A stretch of 64,000 nucleotides of DNA from Candidatus Latescibacterota bacterium (GTDB lineage: Bacteria > Latescibacterota > MWCZ01). The stretch covers positions 526,674-590,673 of the forward strand of contig JAKJDF010000001.1 in NCBI GenBank assembly GCA_022706085.1. The letters are read 5' to 3'. Below, one piece after another: positions 42,140 through 49,607 of this stretch; within the stretch, counting starts at the first letter, position 1, and every line of letters begins with the position of its first letter. A program made the position numbers and the translations under genes. The notes beneath the pieces are model-generated. The model was not told where the DNA came from, searched no databases, and saw nothing but the letters and a program-made list of their open reading frames with translations.

Positions 42140-42880
42140 ATGGGATTCCCTTCACACGTGTACCGCAACGTTTCGTTGCTGGTGCTGGTATCGTCCACCG
42201 CTCTGGCGGCACCGTTCGTCGGGTCCCCCCGCGAATACGCCCTCGGAATCGGCGCGCTGGGCGCCGCCGCCCTGCTGGAGCAATGGCCGCCGAATCGTTC
42301 CCATCCGCTTATCGGCGGAGAACAGAAGCCGTATGTCGAACGGGAACGCGTGCCCGACTGGGCGCTGGCCGGCGCGCACCTCGTCACGGTCGCGGCAATC
42401 CGCTTTTCGGAAAGCCCTGACCGGGTACGTTACGCCCATGGCTATGGGATGGCAGTTGCGTTGACGCAGGCAACCACGTCGCTCACGAAGGGGATCGTCG
42501 GACGAAAACGGCCCAACGAGGACGCGGCGGTTGTTCTGGGAAAGAGCAGCAAATCGCGGAGTTTCTTCAGCGGACACGCGAGCACAGGATTCTGCCTGGC
42601 CACCTACTCCTCCGCGTACGCACGGCGTGCCTCGCCAACGCTGTACGTAAGAGCAGGTGTTCCCCTCGCGACGTACGGGGCGGCAACGTACGCGGCGTGG
42701 AGCAGGGTGGCCGAACACCGGCACTACCCCGCCGATGTGATCGCCGGAGCAGCCGCAGGCACGGCCATCGGCGCGCTTGTATTCCGCTGGTACGACGGGA
42801 TGGAGGCGGCCGGGCGGCGGGACGCCTCCGTCAGCGTGTTCCCGCTGCCGCGGGGCGCCGCGGTGTCGGTAGCATTCTGA
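42140..42880 (+). CDS. PAP2-family membrane phosphatase
   Basis: The 246-residue protein has the three motifs of the PAP2/acid phosphatase superfamily: KGIVGRKRP (K-x6-RP), FFSGHAS (SGH) and SRVAEHRHYPAD (SR-x5-H-x3-D), all intact. A signal peptide or first TM spans residues 8-26, and further hydrophobic helices surround the motifs. Likely substrates are undecaprenyl pyrophosphate, phosphatidate or lipid A phosphates on the periplasmic side. Its ATG at 42140 lies just beyond the cyclase terminator with only a weak GGGAAAG site. Expression may thus depend on read-through or a promoter inside the cyclase gene. Confidence 0.88.
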   Translation: MGFPSHVYRNVSLLVLVSSTALAAPFVGSPREYALGIGALGAAALLEQWPPNRSHPLIGGEQKPYVERERVPDWALAGAHLVTVAAIRFSESPDRVRYAHGYGMAVALTQATTSLTKGIVGRKRPNEDAAVVLGKSSKSRSFFSGHASTGFCLATYSSAYARRASPTLYVRAGVPLATYGAATYAAWSRVAEHRHYPADVIAGAAAGTAIGALVFRWYDGMEAAGRRDASVSVFPLPRGAAVSVAF

Positions 42881-42966
42881 GGGGGAAATAAGCCGCCACC
42901 GAAGCAACACCTGCGGTCTCCGGAGACTCCTGTCCGCGCAAGTTCTTCCTCCGCCTGAACTTCGCT

Positions 42967-45645
42967 TTAACGCAGCAGGGTCATTCTCTTCGTCAGCACA
43001 CCCTCGCGCGCAGTCAGCCGCACCAGGTACACGCCGCTGGCAACCTGGCGGTCCATCGCGTCATATCCGTCCCACACAACCGAGTGAGAACCCGCCGGGA
43101 ACGGCTGATCCGCCAGCGTTCGCACGAGCCTGCCGTTTACGTCATACACCGCCAGTTGAACCGGCGAGGCTGCGGTCAACGTGAAACGGATATTCGTGCC
43201 GGGATTGAACGGGTTGGGAGCGTTTTGATCCAGACGGAATTCGAGCGGCACGCGCGGGGCTTGTACGTCATTCGTGCTGGCGAAGCGCGCCACAACCGTC
43301 GTGTCGCATGCGAGGGTGAGGAGGAGAGTATCGCTCGTACTGATGGTTCCGGTGCTGGTTTCCCAGCCGACGAAAAGATACCCGGGCTTCGGCGTTGCCA
43401 CGAGGCGTACCGGGATATCACGGAAATAGGCGCCGCGCCACGGGTACACCCCACGCGAAACCCCGGGGAACCCGTCCTCAATCGTGATGCGGTTGATCCG
43501 AACCGTCCCGCAGTTCTGTGCCGGCCCGGCTGTGTTGATGGTTACCGCCGCAGTGTCAGCCGTGTACGTTCTGAAGTAGCCCAGGATGTGCTGGATCATG
43601 TGAGGACGGCGTGCAGTGGCGAAATTGCGAAGCGTTTGAACGTATGCGGTCCAGTAATACAAGTATTTCGGCTCGCCCCACCGCGCGATGTGCTCCGGCA
43701 TTCCGGGTGCGATCTGTGCCGCGAGGGAGTCTATCATACCGATCATCCGCGGTTCCGTGAATGTGGAGTTCAGCTGGTCGGCGAGCGTGTTGATGAACAT
43801 CGTCCGGAAATCGGGGTTGAGCAGGAGCCATCGGAGGAGCCAGGTGGATTCCTGATTCGGGTTGCCGATGGTCGCCCAGATCAGGGTGTTCTGGTCCGCC
43901 TGTGAACTTTCCCGGAGGCCAAACCCGCGGTCGAAGTCGTACGCCAGCCACCTCCAGCGTCCGTCCAACTGGCCGGCACCGGGAGTGTAGGGAACGCGGG
44001 CACGCCAGACGCGCACGTTCTTGTGTGGCCAGTCCGTGTTGGCGGCAAAGATGTTCGCCGCGCAGTACTCGGCGAAGTTTTCCACATCCACGAGCGTTTT
44101 GAAGTGCTCGTATACCTGCGGGTCCGCCGCGGAATGGTTTTTGGTGTAGGAGAGCATCCCCGTGAATGCCGTTGCATCACCGGGATCAGCATCAAATGGG
44201 CCACCGGGGAGGCTGTAGTCGATTTCGATCAGGTCCACGGCGGAAGGATCGGCGCCGTGATGTGTCTGGAGGTAGTATTCGTCGTACCGGTCCCGAAAGA
44301 AATGAATACCCCAGTAATCGCCGTTGAAGAACACCACCACAGGCCGGTACTTCTGCGTGTCAAAGCTCAGATGGCTCACGAGGCTCTGGATCACCCCGTC
44401 GCGGATGAGTGCGGTGTAGATGTCGCTGGCGCCGGTGCGCACGAGAATACGCTTGAAGCGAGTGATGTCGCTTTCGGGGAATAACCGCGTGTCAAACCAA
44501 TCCCTGCCGTACGATGATTTCGCATAGAGGCGGAACGGCTTCTGGAAATAGTCGCGAGTGTAGTTTCCGTGGATGCGCATCCCCGCGCCCTGCGAGAATG
44601 CGAGTGTCCCATCTTCTTCCATGAGCTCCACGTGCACCGGCCGCTCCCAGTCGCCCCCGCTCTGGTAGAAGTTGGCATCTTCTTTCACCCCGGTCTGTGC
44701 ATACTTGCTGCCCGGCACGTAGATGCCGATGGTGTCATCGAAAAGGTTCACGGAATCTGTTACGAGTGAGAGCACAGGAAACGGATAACGCGCCCTCCCT
44801 TTCGGCGTGACAAAATATGTTCCGGTCACTGTTTTGCTGGGAAGGAAACCCGGTTTGAAGGCTCGTGCGCGAACGGGAGTGCCGCGGAACACATTGCCGG
44901 CGGGTTCATGCCAGACGTTGTATGGATTGGTAGTGCGGACAAGAAGGATCCCCGATGCCGGACCGGTGCGGTCTTCGATGCGTAACGCACCGGAATACAC
45001 GGGGGACGTCTCAGTCGGCTCCGATCCGTCCACCGTGTACCGAATTATTGCCTGTGCGTCGCCGGACGAGATGGAGAGGTCAAATGGAGCCGGGTAGAAC
45101 CCCGCCGAGTGAGAAAACGCCGGGGGCTCCAGAACAGCCTGTCCGCCGCCGACATTGCTGCGGCCTGGAGTTGCAACGCTGAAATACACGAGCTGACTGC
45201 CGCCATCCGGGGTACGACCCCAGGAAACGTCCTTGCCCATGGCTGCGCGTGGAAGACTATCCTGCAGCGTTCCATCCGGCCGCGTAAGAACGATTGTTTC
45301 CCCGTCGGAACTGAGTTTGAAGTTTGTGTGGAGAGCCCCGCTCGGATTCGTGGAGTCTTTGTCTGACGCCCAGACGAGCAGAAACTCGCCCGGAGCGAGG
45401 GAAACCGCGGGGAACACCCACTGAAAAGGATTCGACGGGGTATCCGTGAGACCATATCCGCTTAGTTGGACGGTGTCAGTGCTGTCATTGTACAGTTCAA
45501 TCCAATCGGCGTACGTGCCTGCGGCGTCGGTGATGGTTGCGCTGTTTGATGCCATCACCTCGTTGAGAACAACGGTTCCTCCGTGTGCGCTGGTCGCCAG
45601 AAATGCGGCCGATAGAGCTGCCGCCCGTAAGATTCCATGAAACAT
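42967..45645 (-). CDS. Secreted lamin-tail / CotH-kinase protein with Por-type sorting tail
   Basis: The 892-residue protein has a signal peptide (about 1-22), then a lamin-tail domain (about 24-150, VVLNEVMASNSATI, DWIELYNDSTDTVQLSGYGL). A chitobiase-C-like Ig domain (about 165-270, IIRYTVDGSEPTETSPVYSG) follows. The CotH domain (about 280-650) has GAGMRIHGNYTRDYFQKPFR, YWGIHFFRDRYDEYY and the late WRWLAYDFDRGFG. CotH-type kinases can phosphorylate secreted proteins. The tail QNAPNPFNPGTNIRFTL and GRLVRTLADQPFPAGSHSVV is the classical C-terminal secretion/anchoring domain of FCB-group proteins. GGGAG lies 8 bases before ATG 45645. The gene converges on PAP2. Confidence 0.92.
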   Translation of the reverse strand: MFHGILRAAALSAAFLATSAHGGTVVLNEVMASNSATITDAAGTYADWIELYNDSTDTVQLSGYGLTDTPSNPFQWVFPAVSLAPGEFLLVWASDKDSTNPSGALHTNFKLSSDGETIVLTRPDGTLQDSLPRAAMGKDVSWGRTPDGGSQLVYFSVATPGRSNVGGGQAVLEPPAFSHSAGFYPAPFDLSISSGDAQAIIRYTVDGSEPTETSPVYSGALRIEDRTGPASGILLVRTTNPYNVWHEPAGNVFRGTPVRARAFKPGFLPSKTVTGTYFVTPKGRARYPFPVLSLVTDSVNLFDDTIGIYVPGSKYAQTGVKEDANFYQSGGDWERPVHVELMEEDGTLAFSQGAGMRIHGNYTRDYFQKPFRLYAKSSYGRDWFDTRLFPESDITRFKRILVRTGASDIYTALIRDGVIQSLVSHLSFDTQKYRPVVVFFNGDYWGIHFFRDRYDEYYLQTHHGADPSAVDLIEIDYSLPGGPFDADPGDATAFTGMLSYTKNHSAADPQVYEHFKTLVDVENFAEYCAANIFAANTDWPHKNVRVWRARVPYTPGAGQLDGRWRWLAYDFDRGFGLRESSQADQNTLIWATIGNPNQESTWLLRWLLLNPDFRTMFINTLADQLNSTFTEPRMIGMIDSLAAQIAPGMPEHIARWGEPKYLYYWTAYVQTLRNFATARRPHMIQHILGYFRTYTADTAAVTINTAGPAQNCGTVRINRITIEDGFPGVSRGVYPWRGAYFRDIPVRLVATPKPGYLFVGWETSTGTISTSDTLLLTLACDTTVVARFASTNDVQAPRVPLEFRLDQNAPNPFNPGTNIRFTLTAASPVQLAVYDVNGRLVRTLADQPFPAGSHSVVWDGYDAMDRQVASGVYLVRLTAREGVLTKRMTLLR

Positions 45646-45855
45646 GCCATGTCTCCCATCCCCCGATGTACTACGGTTATTACGGAAAAGGTACGGCACC
45701 CGGCCGGAAAATGGAAAGGCAACCGCGCATTGCCCGGAGGCTGAAGGGGCTGACCGGCCCGCCGGTCGGTTGGTCAGGCGGGGCGAAGGGCGCATATTCT
45801 GGTGGTGCACAACGGCACCCGATTGCGGAACGAAATCCAACGAAGGAGCAGACGT

Positions 45856-46896
45856 ATGGCCACTGATCGCGAGCTGTTTGCGCCTCTCCCGCGCGAAGAA
45901 GTGATCAAAGCAGTGGAACGCAGAAAGCCGGCACGCATTCCGCTTGTGATGGCAAAGTGGTGGGGAGAGGGCCTGGGAGACCAGTATGGCGACCGCCTGC
46001 GGGAATTCGACCGCATACCTGACGACGTGGGAATGCTCTGGTGGGGGCCGCTGGATGTGGGGAAAATGGGGCTCTCGTGGCAGGCAAAGAGTGGCGCCGC
46101 GCACGACAGCCATTGCGTGATAGACGACTGGAACCATCTTGACGAATTCATCGAGAAAATGCCGGATCCCGAGCGCGATGAAGCCTTTTCAGGCCTCCTT
46201 GAGCATGCGGAGAGGATGCGGAAGAACGACCGGTACATCCTGTTTGGCTGGTGGGGGTTGTTTTTTGAGCGGCCGTGGGGTTTGCGCGGCATGGAGAACC
46301 TCATGGCGGACTACTACGAGGCGCCTGAACAGGTGCACCGGCTCCACAGCGCGCTGGCGGACCTCTACACCGGCTACATCAAACGGGCGGCGGGGGAGTT
46401 CAAGCCGGACGGCTTCTGGACCAGCGACGACCTTGGCCACCAGACGCAGTCCATGATGCGGCGGGAGCAGTTCGACGCGTTGCTGAAGCCCTATTACGAC
46501 CGCGTGGGCAGAGCGTGTGACGAAGCCGGCATGCACTGGTGGCTCCACAGTTGCGGCAACAACACCGTTCTGCTGCCATCTCTGATCGACGCGGGAGTTG
46601 ACGTGTTTCACCCCGTGCAGAAGCACACGATGGACGAAATCGCCGTTGCGCGGGAGTTCGGCGGGAAGATCGCCTTCCTGGCGGGGATTGACGTGCAGCA
46701 CACGCTGCAGGAAAAGACGCCGGAAGGCGTACGCGAAGAGGTACGGTTCCTTATCGATACATTTGATCAGCCCGAGGGCGGGATGTGTATCGCGTCAGGG
46801 AACGGAATTGTCAGCGGCACGCCGTTTGAGAACATCGAGGCATTTCTGGACGAATCCGTGCGGTACGGGGCGGCTCACCGGAGCAGGTTTACCTGA
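45856..46896 (+). CDS. Uroporphyrinogen-decarboxylase-like (UROD/MtaA superfamily) protein with complete zinc motif
   Basis: The 346-residue protein is the third UROD-fold paralog. It retains HSCGNNTVLLPSLIDAGVDV and a later Cys in GGMCIASGNGIV, giving the His-x-Cys...Cys arrangement that binds zinc in MtaA-type methyltransferases. GFWTSDDLGHQTQSMMRREQ and FLAGIDVQHTLQEKTPEGV are family segments. It may transfer methyl groups from a corrinoid protein or act on a methylated substrate; no corrinoid protein gene lies nearby. AAGGAG precedes ATG 45856 by 8 bases. It stands alone, divergent from the CotH gene. Confidence 0.87.
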   Translation: MATDRELFAPLPREEVIKAVERRKPARIPLVMAKWWGEGLGDQYGDRLREFDRIPDDVGMLWWGPLDVGKMGLSWQAKSGAAHDSHCVIDDWNHLDEFIEKMPDPERDEAFSGLLEHAERMRKNDRYILFGWWGLFFERPWGLRGMENLMADYYEAPEQVHRLHSALADLYTGYIKRAAGEFKPDGFWTSDDLGHQTQSMMRREQFDALLKPYYDRVGRACDEAGMHWWLHSCGNNTVLLPSLIDAGVDVFHPVQKHTMDEIAVAREFGGKIAFLAGIDVQHTLQEKTPEGVREEVRFLIDTFDQPEGGMCIASGNGIVSGTPFENIEAFLDESVRYGAAHRSRFT

Positions 46897-47004
46897 GCCA
46901 GGTCTACCTGAGCGCGATAAGCGCTGTTCAGGGGCTGCGTCGCGGGTTTGAAATGAACTTCAAGGAGAAATAGCGAAAACCGGAGAGAAAAAAACGAGGA
47001 ACTG

Positions 47005-47050
47005 GACGGCGTGCCGACAGGAATTCCGTGCTACGCCGTCTTCTTTTTTT
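47005..47050 (+). terminator. Hairpin terminator shared by converging transcripts
   Basis: GACGGCGT (47005-47012) pairs with ACGCCGTC (47033-47040) and is followed by TTCTTTTTTT. A run of seven A lies on the other side, so it can also act on the minus strand. It overlaps the 3' end of the 56-residue protein gene, whose final Lys codons come from the T-run. Confidence 0.7.
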
Positions 47051-47201
47051 CCGTTAACGGCGTTTCCAGCGTCTGCACCGGTACGAATCGCCGGCAGTCG
47101 CCCTTCACGTCGTCGTGGCAGTGTTCTTCCGGGTGGTTGGCGGACGCCGCGCACAGATCCTCGGCAATGTAGTTCTTACACTCGGGTTTCGAGCTTTTCA
47201 T
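47031..47201 (-). CDS. 56-residue Cys/His-rich protein, unknown function
   Basis: A short gene with a strong start: GGAGG lies 7 bases before ATG 47201. The protein has four Cys (KPECKNY, DLCAAS, EEHCHDD, GDCRRF), three His and acidic patches, and ends TEKKKTA. It lacks a signal peptide. The Cys/His spacing suggests a small metal-binding or disulfide-stabilised fold. I do not recognise a family. The coding end overlaps a terminator hairpin. It is divergent from the membrane protein at 47497. Confidence 0.65.
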   Translation of the reverse strand: MKSSKPECKNYIAEDLCAASANHPEEHCHDDVKGDCRRFVPVQTLETPLTEKKKTA

Positions 47202-47496
47202 CGCGTTTCCTCCGCGTGTTCCGGCGCACGGGTTGTCCATATACCAAAGATAGCGGAGCGGATGCCGGTTGTCAAAGAACGGACGCGTCCGGGCCGACCG
47301 ACAGAAACGATGGATGGGCTTGCGGCTGCCACGCACGCGCGCGTTCAGGCGATCCGATTGCCCATGCCCTGCCTCAGGCGCCGACCCACCGAGAAGGACA
47401 CCGGGGTTGACCCCTGGCACCAACCTGGTATCATTCGTGGTGGCAACGGAAACCGATCGGTTTTTCCCTTTCTTTCACTTTGGGGGGAGGTGCGCG

Positions 47497-47868
47497 ATGG
47501 ACAGGGTGAAACGGCTTGTGACCGCTACGGTGATGGGCATTCTGTGCGGTTTCGTGTGCCTCGGTCTCGCGGCGAACGGGCCGGGAGACGTCCCGATGCC
47601 GGTGGCATTGACTCTTATCACCGGGCGGGCGCTTATCGGTGTGGCGATCGGTATCAGTTGCTTCGCGCTCGGGCACTGGGCGATTCACGGTCTGGTGATG
47701 GGGCTGGTGTTCAGTCTGCCGACCGGATTCGGCGCCATGCTGGGGCCCGGCACGCCGGAGTTTTCTCCCTGGTCTCTCTGCATGTGGACCATCATCCTTG
47801 GCGGGATCTACGGAGTGGTGATCGAGTTCGTCACGACGGTGGTGTTCAAGGCGAAGATGCAGGGGTAA
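47497..47868 (+). CDS. Small integral membrane protein, unknown function
   Basis: The 123-residue protein has about four hydrophobic segments: TATVMGILCGFVCLGLAA, ALTLITGRALIGVAIGIS, AIHGLVMGLVFSLPTGFGAM and MWTIILGGIYGVVIEFVTTV. The last is followed by a basic tail. No family is recognised. GGGGGGAGG precedes ATG 47497 at a perfect distance. The next gene starts 3 bases after its stop, so the two are translated from one message. Confidence 0.78.
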   Translation: MDRVKRLVTATVMGILCGFVCLGLAANGPGDVPMPVALTLITGRALIGVAIGISCFALGHWAIHGLVMGLVFSLPTGFGAMLGPGTPEFSPWSLCMWTIILGGIYGVVIEFVTTVVFKAKMQG

Positions 47869-47871
47869 CGC

Positions 47872-48843
47872 GTGGAGGCTCCTGTTGAGTGGCTGCTTGC
47901 GGGCGAGCCATTCGTCGAATATCGCACCCGGCGGGATCTGCTCGATCAATCGGAAACCGAGGATGCGGTCCGTGCCGCGCGCACCGCGATGCTGGCGGAC
48001 CCCCGCGTGGTCGGACTGATCGCGGGGCTTTCGGAGTGGCCAGGTGCGGTGATCGCCAGCCACAGAAGCGCGGGCCAACCCTTCCACCGGCTCAATTTCC
48101 TCGCGGACCTCGGGCTTACCGTCGCGGACGAGGGCGTAGAAACGATCGCCAACGCGGTCGTGGCGCGCCAGTCCGATGAAGGGCTGTTTCAGCTCCCTCT
48201 GGACATTCCGCTTCAGTACGGCGGCCCCGGGAAGAACACGTGGGCATGGGCGCTCTGCGATGCTCCGTTGCTTGTGTATGCCCTCGCAAAGATGGGTATG
48301 ACGGAGGATCCTCGCGTTGTGAGGGCAGTGGATTTCCTCGGCGCACTGGTTCGGGCAAATGGCTGGCCCTGCGTCGTCTCAAAGGAGCTGGGCAAATTCC
48401 GCGGCCCGGGGCGAAAGGACGACCCCTGTCCGTTCGCTACTCTGGCCATGCTCAAAGCGCTTTCGCAGTTCGAGCACCTACGGGAGGGCCCGGAAGCCCG
48501 CACCGGCGTGGAGGCGCTCCTCGTCCTCTGGGAGGCGAGCCGCACGCAGCATCCCTACATGTTCTTCATGGGCACGGATTTCCGGAAACTCAAGGCACCA
48601 CTCGTCTGGTACGACCTGCTGCACGTGCTGGACGTTCTCTCCCAGTTCCCCTTCGCGGCTTCTGACCGTCGCATGGGCGACATGGTGGGAACGCTGCGGG
48701 CAAAGGCGGACACGGATGGCCGGTTCGCGCCGGAGTCCGTCTGGCAGGCATGGTCCGGGTGGGAATTCGGGCAGAAGAAGGCGCCTTCGCGGTGGGTGAC
48801 GTTTCTGGCATGGCGTGTCCTGAGGCGGGTGGGGGGCGAATAA
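47872..48843 (+). CDS. Alpha/alpha-toroid (terpene cyclase/prenyltransferase-like) protein
   Basis: The 323-residue protein resembles the alpha/alpha-toroid repeats of squalene-cyclase and prenyltransferase-beta proteins: VEWLLAGEPFVEYRTRRDLL, a GPGKNTWAWALCDAPLLVYALA repeat-like segment with its Gly/Trp turn, RAVDFLGALVRANGWPCVVS and FAPESVWQAWSGWEFGQKKAPS. No DxDD or zinc ligands typical of active enzymes are obvious, so it may be a binding protein. The start is GTG 47872 with AGGGG 7 bases away, 3 bases after the membrane protein gene. Confidence 0.7.
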   Translation: MEAPVEWLLAGEPFVEYRTRRDLLDQSETEDAVRAARTAMLADPRVVGLIAGLSEWPGAVIASHRSAGQPFHRLNFLADLGLTVADEGVETIANAVVARQSDEGLFQLPLDIPLQYGGPGKNTWAWALCDAPLLVYALAKMGMTEDPRVVRAVDFLGALVRANGWPCVVSKELGKFRGPGRKDDPCPFATLAMLKALSQFEHLREGPEARTGVEALLVLWEASRTQHPYMFFMGTDFRKLKAPLVWYDLLHVLDVLSQFPFAASDRRMGDMVGTLRAKADTDGRFAPESVWQAWSGWEFGQKKAPSRWVTFLAWRVLRRVGGE

Positions 48844-48879
48844 TCGAGTGCCCTCCACGGTGGTCGGCGTGCACGGCGG

Positions 48880-48906
48880 GGGCGGCCTCAGCGATGCCGC
48901 CCTGCC
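48880..48906 (-). repeat. REP-family element upstream of RAYT, divergent copy
   Basis: On the minus strand GGCAGGGCG, then GCA/TGA stem-loop bases and GGCCGCC. It is the upstream outer member of the REP group around the transposase. Confidence 0.6.
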
Positions 48907-48929
48907 GCGACGTGTTTGCCGACAGGACA

Positions 48930-48956
48930 GGTAGGGCGCTTTCGCCGAAAGCGCCG
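48930..48956 (+). repeat. 27-bp REP element, stem variant CTT/AAG
   Basis: Head GGTAGGGCG, loop TCGCCGA, tail CGCCG, with stem triplets CTT/AAG. It ends 42 bases before the transposase start. Confidence 0.8.
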
Positions 48957-48998
48957 TGGTTGAGGAATGCCTCCCGTCATGTCTGAGAGGTCGCTCTT

Positions 48999-49448
48999 GT
49001 GACGCAAAACCACCTGCCCCAACGGAAGCGGCTCTCGCACGCAATCCCTGACTGGGTGAACACCGACGCTGTCTTCTTCGTGACGATCTGCGCCCGCCCA
49101 CGCGGAATCGATCAACTGTGCAAGGACCATTTCGCAGATGGCCTGCTCAATTCGGTCCGGCACCGGGAGGAACTCCGCCAGTGGTGGGTCCACCTTGCGG
49201 TGGTGATGCCAGATCATGTGCATCTGCTGGTGAGTTTTGCCCCGAAACCGGGATTGGAGCGGGTCATCACCGCGTGGAAGCGACTCACGGCCCGGAATCT
49301 CGGAATCGCGAGGCAGGATGGGTTATTCGACAGCAGGTTACGAACCGCGCGGTCCATTGAAGAAAAAGGGGCATACGTTCAGGAGAATCCCGTGCGAGCG
49401 GGGTTGGTAGCCAATGCCAGCGATTGGCCGTACACCTGGACACATTGA
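48999..49448 (+). CDS. REP-associated tyrosine transposase (RAYT, Y1_Tnp family)
   Basis: The 149-residue protein is a compact IS200/IS605-like single-strand transposase of the REP-associated group. The HUH motif is MPDHVHLLV (H73, H75) and the catalytic Tyr is Y116 in GAYVQENPVRAGL, both intact. The opening RKRLSHAIPDWVNTDAVFFVTI is also typical. RAYTs are single-copy, chromosomally fixed proteins that nick and spread REP hairpins. The start is taken as GTG 48999 with GAGAGG 8 bases upstream. REP elements lie at 48880 and 48930 upstream and 49472 downstream in inverted orientation, the expected arrangement. Confidence 0.92.
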   Translation: MTQNHLPQRKRLSHAIPDWVNTDAVFFVTICARPRGIDQLCKDHFADGLLNSVRHREELRQWWVHLAVVMPDHVHLLVSFAPKPGLERVITAWKRLTARNLGIARQDGLFDSRLRTARSIEEKGAYVQENPVRAGLVANASDWPYTWTH

Positions 49449-49471
49449 GATGGGGCGGGGTGCTTGCGCAG

Positions 49472-49498
49472 CGGCGGCCTCGGTGATGCCGCCCTACC
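49472..49498 (-). repeat. REP-family element downstream of RAYT
   Basis: On the minus strand GGTAGGGCG, then GCATCACCGAGGC and CGCCG. It lies 23 bases past the transposase stop, inverted relative to the 48930 copy. Confidence 0.75.
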
Positions 49499-49607
49499 TT
49501 TCCCCCTTTGGCGGCCTTGCGTATCCTTAACAGAGCATTTGCGCGTGTTTTTCCGCCCGCTTTTGGGCTGACATCATCGTTTCACCGGCTTTCACCAAGG
49601 AGCCATC

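Noticed and set aside
48999-49448. Active IS200/IS605 insertion sequence
   Set aside because: Sequence and REP context match a domesticated RAYT; no tnpB or typical element ends are seen.
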